Shown here: positions 1-7,042 of the stretch, piece after piece | Numbering within the stretch: the first letter of the stretch is position 1 | How the letters are laid out: each line of letters starts with the position of its first letter | Assembly: GCA_038248655.1 (NCBI GenBank) | Contig: JBBRXG010000050.1 | Location: forward strand, 1-21,016 | DNA: 21,016 nucleotides | Source: DATBLE01 sp038248655 | GTDB taxonomy: Bacteria > Actinomycetota > Thermoleophilia > Gaiellales > Gaiellaceae | Direction: 5' to 3' | Program-made: the position numbers and the translations under genes | Notes under the pieces: generated by a model | Told to the model about the DNA's origin: nothing | The model's database searches: none | What the model saw: only the letters and a program-made list of their open reading frames with translations

Positions 1-79
1 ATGGATCGGGGAACGACCGTCACCACCCACCCTTGCCCTCGACGCAGAGCGGCGCATCAGCGCTCACCCAGACGAGCTC

Positions 80-92
80 GCGGGAAACCCGC
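80..92. promoter_or_regulatory. Palindromic operator candidate upstream of hydrogenase operon (site A)
   Basis: The sequence GCGGGAAACCCGC is a perfect dyad with 5-bp arms and a 3-bp AAA centre. The identical 13-mer, in the opposite orientation, lies upstream of the oppositely oriented FAD oxidoreductase gene (6921-6933), and a close variant lies at 12369-12383. The dyad ends 60 bp before the preferred hyhB ATG at 152. Both the repetition and the constant spacing suggest a transcription-factor site. The rest of 1-151 holds no convincing gene and no clear -10/-35 elements. Binding by the response regulator at 13483-14115 is inferred. Confidence 0.5.
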
Positions 93-151
93 AGCGGCAT
101 TCAGGCTCGCTCCTGATGGCGCTGCCGCGGTGGACGGCCACGCTCCGCGTG

Positions 152-1267
152 ATGCCACAGGTGATCGACCTCACCGGGCTCGAGCGCCTCGTGTCGGGGC
201 TGACCGCCCACGGCTACACGGTCGTGGGCCCGACGGTGCGCGACGGCGCGATCGTCTACGAGGAGCTCGATTCGGCCGCCGACCTGCCGGTCGGCTGGAC
301 GGACGTCCAGGACGGCGGAAGCTACCGCCTCGAGCGCCGCGCCGACGACGCGCGGTTCGGGTACGCGGTCGGGCCGACGTCCTGGAAGCGGTTCCTTTTT
401 CCGCCCCGCATCCGTCTCTGGCGGGCGACCAGGGGCGGTGACGGGCTCGAGGTCGAGGAGGACCCGCTCGACCGGCGGCCGCTCGCCTTCCTGGGGGTAC
501 GTCCGTGCGAGCTGGCGGCGATTGCGATCCAGGACCGCGTCTTTCTCGGCGGACGGTATTCCGACCGCGACTACGCCGCGCGCCGCGAGGGGCTCTTCCT
601 CGTCGCTGTGAACTGTCACGAGCCCGGCGGCACCTGCTTCTGCGCCTCGATGGGCACCGGTCCGACGGCGCACGAGGGCTACGACCTCGTCCTCACGGAG
701 CTCCTCGACGGCGGACACCGCTTCCTCGCCGAGGCGGGCAGCGAGCACGGGGCGGAGGTGCTCGCCGAGCTCGGCGGGGTCGAGGCGACGGCCGACGACC
801 TCGGCGCCGCTGCCGCCCAGACGGAGAGCGCGTCGGCCCGCATGGGCCGCGAGCTCGACACGGACGGCATCCGTGACCTCCTGCGGGAGAATCTCGAGCA
901 CCCGCGCTGGGACGAGGTCGCCGAGCGCTGCCTGACCTGCGGCAACTGCACGCTCGCCTGCCCGACCTGCTTCTGCTCGGCGGTCGAGGACGCGAACGAC
1001 CTCGGCGGCGAGTACGCCGAGCGCTCGCGGGTCTGGGACTCCTGCTTCTCCGTCGACTACTCGTACATCCACGGGGGGTCGATCCGACAGTCGCCGTCGG
1101 CGCGCTACCGCCAGTGGCTGACCCACAAGCTCGGCACCTGGCACGACCAGTTCGGCAGCTCCGGCTGCGTCGGCTGCGGGCGCTGCATCACCTGGTGCCC
1201 CGTCGCGATCGACATCACCGAGGAGGTCGCCGCGATCCGGGCGACCGCACCAGTGGAGGAAGCATGA
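152..1267 (+). CDS. hyhB: Group 3b NiFe hydrogenase Fe-S subunit (HyhB-like)
   Basis: This is a 371-residue electron-transfer subunit of a cytosolic group 3b (sulfhydrogenase/HyhBGSL type) NiFe hydrogenase. It would carry electrons between the small subunit and the flavin subunit HyhG. The C-terminal third has two 4Fe-4S signatures: CLTCGNCTLACP beginning near residue 260, with further Cys in PTCFC, and CVGCGRCITWCP near residue 339. A CHEPGGTCFC stretch in the middle is typical of this family. ATG 152 is preferred over the in-frame ATG 116 because it lies 60 bp from dyad A, matching the spacing at two other units; neither start has a strong Shine-Dalgarno. The stop overlaps the next start as ATGA, so translation is probably coupled. 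Confidence 0.9.
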   Translation: MPQVIDLTGLERLVSGLTAHGYTVVGPTVRDGAIVYEELDSAADLPVGWTDVQDGGSYRLERRADDARFGYAVGPTSWKRFLFPPRIRLWRATRGGDGLEVEEDPLDRRPLAFLGVRPCELAAIAIQDRVFLGGRYSDRDYAARREGLFLVAVNCHEPGGTCFCASMGTGPTAHEGYDLVLTELLDGGHRFLAEAGSEHGAEVLAELGGVEATADDLGAAAAQTESASARMGRELDTDGIRDLLRENLEHPRWDEVAERCLTCGNCTLACPTCFCSAVEDANDLGGEYAERSRVWDSCFSVDYSYIHGGSIRQSPSARYRQWLTHKLGTWHDQFGSSGCVGCGRCITWCPVAIDITEEVAAIRATAPVEEA

Positions 1268-1725
1268 AGACACTCGACGAGATCGTCGCCGAGGCCCCGA
1301 TCTTCAAGGGTCTCGATCAGGCCCACCTCGAGCTGATCGCCGGTTGCGGCCGGAACGCGGGCCTCGAGGCCGGTCAATATCTGTTCCGCGAGCGCGGCCG
1401 GGCCGACACCTTCTACCTCGTTCGCCGCGGCCGTGTCCTGCTCGAGACGTTCGTACCCGGCCGTGGAGCCCTGACCATCGAGACGCTCGACGAGGGCGAG
1501 GCGATCGGCTGGTCGTGGCTCTTCCCGCCGTACCGCTGGCACTACGACGCCCGCGCGCTCGACCTCGTGCGCGTGGTCGCGTTCGACGGGGCGTGCCTCC
1601 GGGGCAAGTGCGAGGACGATCGAGCCTTCGGCTACGAGCTTCTCCACCGCTTCTCACCCGTCATGCTCGAGCAGCTCCAGGCGACCCGGCTGCAGCTCCT
1701 GGACGTGTATGGCAGCGTTGCCTGA
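1264..1725 (+). CDS. Cyclic-nucleotide-binding-fold protein without DNA-binding domain, in hydrogenase operon
   Basis: This 153-residue protein is a single Crp-like cyclic-nucleotide-binding beta-roll. The hallmark stretch FRERGRADTFYLVRRGRV (about residues 40-57) and the loop LDEGEAIGWSWLFPPYRW (about 77-94) are visible. There is no C-terminal helix-turn-helix, so it is not a CRP/FNR transcription factor. The phosphate-binding cassette is atypical: the expected GE...R pattern is replaced by GWSWLFPP and there is no obvious cyclic-nucleotide-binding Arg, so cAMP binding is doubtful. It sits between hyhB (ATGA overlap) and hyhG (short overlap), which suggests a structural, regulatory or assembly role in the hydrogenase complex. 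That role is inferred; the fold assignment is firm. Confidence 0.8.
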   Translation: MKTLDEIVAEAPIFKGLDQAHLELIAGCGRNAGLEAGQYLFRERGRADTFYLVRRGRVLLETFVPGRGALTIETLDEGEAIGWSWLFPPYRWHYDARALDLVRVVAFDGACLRGKCEDDRAFGYELLHRFSPVMLEQLQATRLQLLDVYGSVA

Positions 1726-2529
1726 CCTCGGCGTGATGGCTCCGCGGCCCTTCCGCGTCGAGCGGAAGCGGCGCGAGACGCACGACACGTGGACGCTCGA
1801 GCTCGCCCCCGTGAGCGGTGCGCCCATCCAGGTCGCGCCGGGGCAGTTCACGATGCTCTACGCGTTCGGGGTCGGCGAGGTGCCGATCTCCGTCAGCGGC
1901 CCGCCGCTCGTGCAGACGATCCGCGCGGTCGGGCCGGTGACGAACGCTGTGCGCATCCCGACCGGGCACCGTGATCGGCGTGCGCGGCCCGTTCGGCACG
2001 ACTGGCCGGTTGCCGACGCGAAAGGGAGCGACCTGCTCGTCGTCGCCGGCGGCGTCGGGCTACCGCCGGTGCGCCCGGCTCTGTACCAGGCCTGGAGCAC
2101 CGCGCCGACTACGGGCGGGTGATCCTGCTCTACGGGGCGCGGACGCCCGCAGACATCGTCTTCCGCAAGGAGATCGAGCGCTGGCGCTCGCGGATGGACC
2201 TCGACGTGGACGTGACCGTCGATTCCGCGACCGGCGACTGGCGGGGCAAGGTCGGCGTCGTCACGACGCTGATCCCGCGCGCCGGACTCGACCCGGAGTC
2301 GACCGCGGCGTTCGTCGTCGGGCCCGAGATCATGATGCGCTTCACCGCCCGGGCGCTGATCGACGAGGGGCTCGACCCGAGTCGGATCTGGATCTCGATG
2401 GAGCGGAGCATGAAGTGCGGGGTCGGCCTCTGCGGCCACTGCCAGTACGGGCCGACGCTCGTCTGCCGCGACGGTGCCGTCTACCCGTACCCCGCGATCG
2501 AGCCGTACCTGGGGGTGCGGGAGCTGTGA
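1709..2529 (+). pseudogene. hyhG: Hydrogenase FAD/NAD(P)-binding subunit (HyhG-like), broken by three frameshifts
   Basis: This gene would encode the flavin subunit that passes electrons to NAD(P)+. It is a ferredoxin-reductase fold with a C-terminal 2Fe-2S site. The N-terminus (MAPRPFRVERKRRETHDTW) carries the FAD half, VRGPFGT and LLVVAGGVGL are the central motifs, and KCGVGLCGHCQYGPTLVC gives the four cluster Cys. The reading changes frame three times: near 1947 (about 2 bases missing, expected TNALCASRPG), near 2000 (one base missing, expected PFGTDWPV), and near 2091 (one base missing, expected YQALEHRADYG). With those four bases restored the gene is one uninterrupted frame of about 274 residues. 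No internal region has diverged, so the lesions are either very recent or sequence errors. ATG 1736 is an alternative start. Confidence 0.85.
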
Positions 2530-2554
2530 GGCCATGTTGCTCCGCAGAGTGGTT

Positions 2555-2568
2555 AGGACCGCGGTCCT
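2555..2568. repeat. Perfect 14-bp palindrome in hyhG-hyhS intergenic region
   Basis: AGGACCGCGGTCCT is its own reverse complement. It lies directly before the 13-bp inverted repeat that covers the hyhS start, in the 69-bp gap between hyhG and hyhS. It could be a dimeric protein site or a second RNA stem; nothing further can be said from the sequence. Confidence 0.6.
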
Positions 2569-2606
2569 CTAGCCATTTCCCGACCAAGGGGAAGGGAAAT
2601 GGCTAG
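2569..2606 (+). promoter_or_regulatory. 13-bp inverted repeat enclosing hyhS ribosome-binding site and start codon
   Basis: The left arm CTAGCCATTTCCC (2569-2581) is the exact reverse complement of the right arm GGGAAATGGCTAG (2594-2606), with a 12-nt spacer (2582-2593). The right arm contains the hyhS ATG (2599-2601). The spacer holds the Shine-Dalgarno-like AAGGGGA. As mRNA, a 13-bp stem would bury the start codon and expose the ribosome-binding site in the loop. This fits translational control of the catalytic subunits or an intra-operon processing or attenuation element. The mechanism is inferred; the repeat itself is directly visible. Confidence 0.75.
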
Positions 2607-3366
2607 GCCGAAGCTCGCCGTGTGGAAGTTCGCCTCCTGCGACGGCTACCAGCTGTCGCTCCTCGACTGCGAGGACGACCTGCTCGCCGTCGCCGGCGCG
2701 GTCGAGATCGCGTACTTCCTCGAGGCGTCGAGCACGACCGTGCGGGGGCCGTACGACGTCTCGCTGGTTGAGGGCTCGATCACGACCGCCCACGACGCCG
2801 AGCGGATCCGCAAGGTGCGCGCCCAGTCGAGGTTCCTGGTCACGATCGGCGCCTGCGCGACCGCCGGCGGGATCCAGGCGCTGAAGAACTTCGCCGACGT
2901 AAAGGACTTCCTCTCCGTGGTCTACGCGACGCCCGAGTACGTCTCGACCCTCGCCACCTCGACGCCGATCTCCGACCACGTGAAGGTCGACTTCGAGCTG
3001 CACGGCTGCCCGATCGACAAGGGGCAGCTGGTCGAGCTGCTGACGGCATTCCTGCACGGCCGCCGGCCGAACATCCCGGCGTACTCCGTCTGCATGGAGT
3101 GCAAGCGCCGCGGGACGACCTGCATCACGGTCGCGCACGGGACGCCCTGCCTCGGGCCGGTCACGCACGCGGGCTGCGGCGCGCTCTGCCCCGCGTATGC
3201 CCGTGGCTGCTACGGCTGCTTCGGGCCGATGGAGACGCCGAACACCGCCTCGCTCTCGGGCCGCCTGCGCGAGCTCGGGATGAGCGATCCGGAGCTCGTC
3301 CGCGTCTTCCGCACGTTCAACGCGAATGCGCCCGAGTTCAAGGAGGCGAGCTCCACCGATGGCTAG
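2599..3366 (+). CDS. hyhS: Group 3b NiFe hydrogenase small subunit
   Basis: This 255-residue electron-transfer small subunit carries Fe-S clusters next to the NiFe large subunit. Diagnostic stretches are LAVWKFASCDGYQLSLLDC at the N-terminus, VTIGACATAGG (Cys 86), ELHGCPID (Cys 137), and the Cys-rich C-terminus (Cys 165, 168, 175, 184, 193, 197, 204, 207). The N-terminal proximal-cluster motif should be CxxC, but here it is Cys14-Asp-Gly-Tyr17 (codon TAC at 2647-2649), so one canonical ligand is missing; a single G-to-A change from TGC would explain it. Length is normal for the family. The stop overlaps the hyhL start by 8 bp. ATG 2599 is supported by AAGGGGA seven bases upstream, inside the inverted repeat. 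Confidence 0.93.
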   Translation: MARPKLAVWKFASCDGYQLSLLDCEDDLLAVAGAVEIAYFLEASSTTVRGPYDVSLVEGSITTAHDAERIRKVRAQSRFLVTIGACATAGGIQALKNFADVKDFLSVVYATPEYVSTLATSTPISDHVKVDFELHGCPIDKGQLVELLTAFLHGRRPNIPAYSVCMECKRRGTTCITVAHGTPCLGPVTHAGCGALCPAYARGCYGCFGPMETPNTASLSGRLRELGMSDPELVRVFRTFNANAPEFKEASSTDG

Positions 3367-4651
3367 GACGAAGACGATTCGCACCGACTACCTCGCCCGC
3401 GTCGAGGGCGAGGGCGCGATGCTGGTCAAGCTGCGCGACGGCCGCGTCGACGACGTCCAGCTCCGGATCTACGAGCCGCCGCGTTTCTTCGAGGCGTTCC
3501 TGCGCGGCCGGGCGTTCACCGAGGTGCCCGATATCACCGCGCGCATCTGCGGGATCTGCCCGGTCGCCTACCAGATGAGCTCCGTCCTGGCGATGGAAGC
3601 GGCCTGTGGTGTCGAGGTCGGCGCCCAGCTGCGCGCGCTACGACGGCTTCTCTACTGCGGCGAGTGGATCGAGAGCCATGCCCTGCACGTCTTCATGCTC
3701 CATGCGCCCGACTTCCTCGGCTACGCGAGCGCGATCGAGCTGGCGAAGGATCACCGCGAGCTCGTCGAGCGCGCCCTGCACCTGAAGAAGACGGGGAACG
3801 AGGTGATGCGGGTGATCGGGGGCCGCGAGGTGCACCCGATCAACGTCAAGGTCGGCGGCTTCTACCGCGTCCCGGCGAAACGCGAGCTCGCGACGCTGGT
3901 CGACGACCTCGAGCGGGCGCGCGAGTTCGCGCTCGAGACCGTCCGCTTCACCGCCGGCCTCGACTTCCCCGACTTCGAGCAGGACTACGAGCTCGTCTCC
4001 CTGGCCGAGCCCGGCCGCTACCCGATCGACCTCGGCCGGCTCGTCTCGAACCGCGGGCTCGACATCTCCGTCGCCGAGTACGAGCGGCACTTCGTCGAGG
4101 AGCACGTCGAGTGGTCGAGCGCGCTCCACTCGCGGCTGATCGAGCGCGGCAACTACCTCGTCGGCCCGCTCGCCCGCTATGCCATGAACGCCGATCGGCT
4201 GTCGCCGCTCGCGAGAGAGGCTGCGGCGGAGGCGGGCCTCGATCCGTCGGAGCGAAACCCGTTCCGCTCGATCGTCGTCCGCTCGGTCGAGATGGTGTAC
4301 GCGGCCGACGAGGCGCTGCGACTGATCGCCGGGTACGAGGAGCCCGACGAGCCCGCGATCGAGGTCGTGCCGCGCGCCGGTACGGGGCACGGATGCACGG
4401 AGGCGCCTCGCGGGATCTGCTGGCATCGCTACGAGCTCGACGACGAGGGCACGATCCTCGACGCGAAGATCGTTCCCCCGACCTCCCAGAACCAGAAGAC
4501 GATCGAGCTCGACCTGCGCGGCGTCGTCGAGCGCTACGTCGATCTGCCGGACGAGGAGCTGTCGCTGCGCTGCGAGCAGACGATCCGCAACTACGACCCC
4601 TGTATCTCCTGCGCGACGCACTTCCTGAAGCTGGAGGTCGATCGGCGATGA
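3359..4651 (+). CDS. hyhL: Group 3b NiFe hydrogenase large (catalytic) subunit
   Basis: This 430-residue subunit would hold the NiFe active site for H2 oxidation or production, coupled to NAD(P). The N-terminal L1 motif is RICGICPVAYQMS, the form seen in group 3b rather than the RxCGxCxxxH of uptake hydrogenases. The C-terminal L2 motif is DPCISCATH, followed by nine residues (FLKLEVDRR) that the maturation protease should remove after His once Ni is inserted. All four active-site Cys are present, so this subunit looks intact despite the damaged hyhG. ATG 3359 was chosen because it overlaps the hyhS stop and has AAGGAGG at 3341-3347. The N-terminus MARTKTIRTDYLARVEGEG fits the family. Confidence 0.95.
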   Translation: MARTKTIRTDYLARVEGEGAMLVKLRDGRVDDVQLRIYEPPRFFEAFLRGRAFTEVPDITARICGICPVAYQMSSVLAMEAACGVEVGAQLRALRRLLYCGEWIESHALHVFMLHAPDFLGYASAIELAKDHRELVERALHLKKTGNEVMRVIGGREVHPINVKVGGFYRVPAKRELATLVDDLERAREFALETVRFTAGLDFPDFEQDYELVSLAEPGRYPIDLGRLVSNRGLDISVAEYERHFVEEHVEWSSALHSRLIERGNYLVGPLARYAMNADRLSPLAREAAAEAGLDPSERNPFRSIVVRSVEMVYAADEALRLIAGYEEPDEPAIEVVPRAGTGHGCTEAPRGICWHRYELDDEGTILDAKIVPPTSQNQKTIELDLRGVVERYVDLPDEELSLRCEQTIRNYDPCISCATHFLKLEVDRR

Positions 4652-5061
4652 AGGTGATCGGGCTCGGAAACGAATGGCGCAGCGACGACGGCGTCGGCCT
4701 GGCGGTCGCCAGGCGGCTCGGCGGCGAGACGCTGTCCGGCGAGCCGGTCGCCGTCGTCGAGGCGCTCGGGGGCGACGCGGAGGTCGTGATCGTCGACGCC
4801 GTCTCCTCTGGCGCGCCGCCGGGCACGATCCACACCTTCGACGCGAGTGGCGAGCCCCTGCCGGCGAGGCTGTTCGGAGCGTCCTCCACCCACGCGCTCG
4901 GGCTCGCCGAGGCCGTGGAGCTCGCGCGCTCGCTGGGCCGGTTGCCCGAGCGGGTGGTCGTGCACGGGGTCGAGGGCCGCTCCTTCGTCTTCGGCGACGG
5001 GCTCAGCCCGGAGGTCGAGCGCGCCGCAGCCCGGCTCGTCGAGGAGCTGCGGCGTGCATGA
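4648..5061 (+). CDS. Hydrogenase maturation protease
   Basis: This 137-residue protein belongs to the HyaD/HycI/HoxW endopeptidase family, which trims the C-terminal extension of the large subunit after nickel insertion. The opening motif VIGLGNEWRSDDGVGLAVARRL contains the conserved Asp that corresponds to the Glu/Asp Ni ligand. VIVDAVSSG gives the second acidic ligand and SSTHALGLAEAVELA the conserved His. It overlaps the hyhL stop as ATGA, which places it in the operon directly after its substrate. It is slightly shorter than typical family members, with a compact stretch between residues about 25 and 45. No other hyp maturation genes are present in the window, so those must be encoded elsewhere. 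Confidence 0.9.
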   Translation: MKVIGLGNEWRSDDGVGLAVARRLGGETLSGEPVAVVEALGGDAEVVIVDAVSSGAPPGTIHTFDASGEPLPARLFGASSTHALGLAEAVELARSLGRLPERVVVHGVEGRSFVFGDGLSPEVERAAARLVEELRRA

Positions 5062-5113
5062 GAAGCACCTCGAGACCGTCGAGTTGACGCTCGACTGAAA
5101 GGACGGAAACGAG

Positions 5114-5578
5114 ATGGCAACACATGCGAAGACCTACGACTTCCCGCTCTCTGTGCACTGGGTCGGCGAGCGGCGCACGATCGCATCCGTGGCGGGCAAG
5201 CCCGATCTCGAGGTCGCCACGCCGCCCGAGTTCAAGGGCGGCGTCGAGGGAGTCTGGAGCCCCGAGGACCTGCTCGTCGCCTCGATCGCCTCGTGCTTCA
5301 CGGTCACGCTCGTCGCGATCGCCGAGCGGCGCGAGGTGCCGCTCCGCACGCTCGACGTCTCCGCTCGCGGCCGCGTCACGAGGCGGAGCGACGGGCGAGT
5401 CGGGTTCGTCGAGGCAGTGCTCGAGGCTGCGCTGACCACCGAGCCAGGCTACGAGCAGGAGGCGGCGGAGGCTGCCGCTGCCGCCGAGCGCGGCTGCCTC
5501 GTCGCGGTCTCGCTCGACTTCCCCGTGCGCCTCGAGCTCGACGTGCACACTGCTCCGGCGGTCGGGGCAGCACGATGA
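5114..5578 (+). CDS. OsmC-family peroxiredoxin-like protein
   Basis: This 154-residue protein is an OsmC/Ohr-fold thiol peroxidase-like protein. The characteristic GVWSPEDLLVASIASCFTVT carries the first reactive Cys (about residue 61). The second falls in AAAERGCLVAVSLDFPV in the C-terminal half, giving the two-Cys arrangement of OsmC/Ohr enzymes that reduce organic hydroperoxides. It lies 52 bp after the maturation protease and has AAAGGA about ten bases before ATG 5114, so it is probably the last gene of the hydrogenase unit. A protective role for the oxygen-sensitive or flavin-containing hydrogenase is plausible but inferred. The downstream 70 bp (5579-5648) separates it from a convergent gene and shows no strong terminator. 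Confidence 0.85.
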   Translation: MATHAKTYDFPLSVHWVGERRTIASVAGKPDLEVATPPEFKGGVEGVWSPEDLLVASIASCFTVTLVAIAERREVPLRTLDVSARGRVTRRSDGRVGFVEAVLEAALTTEPGYEQEAAEAAAAAERGCLVAVSLDFPVRLELDVHTAPAVGAAR

Positions 5579-5648
5579 CCGCCGTCCACCCTTCCACCCC
5601 GTTCAGCGCGACACTGCCGGGCGCAGGCGAGCCGCCGCCCGCCCGCCG

Positions 5649-6863
5649 TCAGAGTCCGAGGCCGATGCCGAGCCCGGGCAGGTCGTCGGGATCGAGCTCG
5701 AGGTCGACGCGCACCACGTTCGGCCCGGACGGCAGCTCGGGGGTGACCTCGACACCGGCGAGGGCGCCGAGAAACGGAGCGAGGTACCGGCCGACGATCT
5801 TCGCCGGCGGCCACCAGAGAGGATCCGGGCTCGCCCACGACGTCTCCTCGCCCCCGGCCAGCTCCCGCCGCAGGTAGCGCGGCTCCCTCCCCGTCAAGAG
5901 GAGCCCGCGAAGAACCGGCCTGAAGGGGCGCGGGGTCAGGTCGGCGCCGGCCTCGGCGGCGATCGCCTCCGCTGCGGTCTCGGCCTGCTGAGCCGCGATT
6001 CCGCCCTGCTTGATGGGGAAGCCGGTGATGTCGCCCGCGGCGTAGACGTCGGACAACCCGGTGACGCGCCCGTGCGCATCGACCGGAATGAACCGCTCGG
6101 CGGTTTGAGGCACGCCGTCGATCGGATTGCCCAGAAGCCGAGGCATCGCCACGACCCGGTCCGCTGCGACGACGCTCTCCGGGACGGAGCGGAGCTCGCC
6201 GTCCCGGAACTCCACCGGGTGGGCGCGACGATGAAGGACGATACCCCGGTCGTCGAGCAGTCCCTGAATCGCCCTACTGGCGTCGTGGCCGAAGAGACCG
6301 AGCGGCTCCTCCTCCGGTGTGACCAGCGCGAGCTCCACGCCTGCGATCCCGCGTGAGGCGAGCCACGCCGCGGTCATGAGCGCGAGCTCGTAGGCGGGCA
6401 GGCTCCAGACCGTGCCCGCCGGGATGGCGAAGGCGATGCGCCGTACGTCCCCGGCTTCGATCTCGGCCAGCAGGTGCTCGATCCTCTCGGTGTCTGCGGG
6501 CCCGCGGAGCGTGAGCGCACCCGGAACGGCGGACGTGGGGACGGCCCCGCAGGCGATCAGGAGCATGTCGTAGGCGATGCTGCCGCCCGGTGAGGTGTGC
6601 GCCAGACGACGTGCCGGGTCGACGGAGACGAGTGTTCCGAGCGAGAGGGTCGCGCCGGCCGCGGCGGCCAGCTCGGAGAGATCGAAATGCATCACCTCTC
6701 CGAGCCGGAACGGCTGGGCGACTGCGAGCGGCCGGTACCAGAACTTGGGCTCCGGCGCGAGGAGCTGGACGTCGACATGTTCCTCGCCGAGTGCGCGCAG
6801 CGCGAGCGCCGCTTCGAGGGCGGCGACACCTCCGCCGGCGATCAGCACATTCGCCGGAAACAT
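5649..6863 (-). CDS. FAD/NAD(P)-binding oxidoreductase (NDH-2/SQR-like)
   Basis: This 404-residue two-dinucleotide-binding-domain flavoprotein resembles sulfide:quinone oxidoreductases and type II NADH dehydrogenases. The N-terminal Rossmann motif is VLIAGGGVAALEA (residues 6-18), the second conserved patch is LLIACGAVP (about 102-110), and the C-terminal FAD motif is DVYAAGDITGFPIKQGG. Only one Cys (Cys105) is present, so it lacks the conserved redox Cys residues of canonical SQR and should not be named one. ATG 6863 was chosen because the glycine-rich motif follows immediately, while an upstream extension to 7013 is basic, low-complexity and unlike the family. Dyad B lies 58 bp upstream. 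Its substrate and electron acceptor are unknown. Confidence 0.82.
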   Translation of the reverse strand: MFPANVLIAGGGVAALEAALALRALGEEHVDVQLLAPEPKFWYRPLAVAQPFRLGEVMHFDLSELAAAAGATLSLGTLVSVDPARRLAHTSPGGSIAYDMLLIACGAVPTSAVPGALTLRGPADTERIEHLLAEIEAGDVRRIAFAIPAGTVWSLPAYELALMTAAWLASRGIAGVELALVTPEEEPLGLFGHDASRAIQGLLDDRGIVLHRRAHPVEFRDGELRSVPESVVAADRVVAMPRLLGNPIDGVPQTAERFIPVDAHGRVTGLSDVYAAGDITGFPIKQGGIAAQQAETAAEAIAAEAGADLTPRPFRPVLRGLLLTGREPRYLRRELAGGEETSWASPDPLWWPPAKIVGRYLAPFLGALAGVEVTPELPSGPNVVRVDLELDPDDLPGLGIGLGL

Positions 6864-6899
6864 GCGGCGATCGTCCCAGCCGAGGTTCCGATCGTCGTC

Positions 6900-6910
6900 G
6901 GGGAAACCCC
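6900..6910. promoter_or_regulatory. Secondary dyad near site B
   Basis: GGGGAAACCCC is a perfect dyad with the same AAA centre as site B. Its centre (6905) lies 22 bp from the centre of site B (6927), about two helical turns. It may be a second, cooperative binding site between site B and the start codon of the FAD oxidoreductase. Confidence 0.4.
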
Positions 6911-6920
6911 GTCGTCGAAT

Positions 6921-6933
6921 GCGGGTTTCCCGC
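6921..6933 (-). promoter_or_regulatory. Palindromic operator candidate upstream of FAD oxidoreductase (site B)
   Basis: On the - strand this reads GCGGGAAACCCGC, identical over 13 bases to site A upstream of hyhB, and 14 bases match if the following A is counted. It ends 58 bp before the ATG at 6863. The near-equal distance to the start in two unrelated genes argues for a shared regulator. Confidence 0.5.
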
Positions 6934-6996
6934 ACGGTGAATCCAGGGCGGGCGCGCCGTTTCTGACTTCCGGCGCGGGAAAACACGGGCGGACGA

Positions 6997-7030
6997 GGAG
7001 GGCGGGCCGCCACGAGGCCGCCCGCCCTCC
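6997..7030 (-). terminator. GC-rich hairpin downstream of the 213-aa membrane protein gene
   Basis: GGAGGGCGGGC (6997-7007) and GCCCGCCCTCC (7020-7030) form a perfect 11-bp inverted repeat with a 12-nt spacer. It starts 28 bp after the stop of the leftward gene at 7059. No immediate U-tract follows, so it is terminator-like rather than a classic intrinsic terminator, as is common in GC-rich actinobacteria. Confidence 0.55.
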
Positions 7031-7042
7031 GCCCTACTACCT

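Noticed and set aside
1..441. Open frame beginning at base 1
   Set aside because: It overlaps hyhB in another frame, with Arg/Ala/Pro-rich product and no motifs.
2541..2590. tRNA-like wording (AGTGGTTAGGACCGCGG, resembling the D-loop and anticodon region of tRNA-Glu)
   Set aside because: No acceptor stem, anticodon stem or T-arm can be paired; the bases are better explained by the 14-bp palindrome and 13-bp inverted repeat.
5054..5098. Short frame starting GTG CAT GAG (VHEKHLETVELTLD), recalling the N-terminus of HypA
   Set aside because: Only the first three residues match and the frame stops after 14 codons; too little to call a hypA remnant.
6864..7013. N-terminal extension of the FAD oxidoreductase to 7013
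   Set aside because: The added 50 residues are basic and low-complexity, precede the expected N-terminal Rossmann motif, and run through the dyads and the terminator hairpin.
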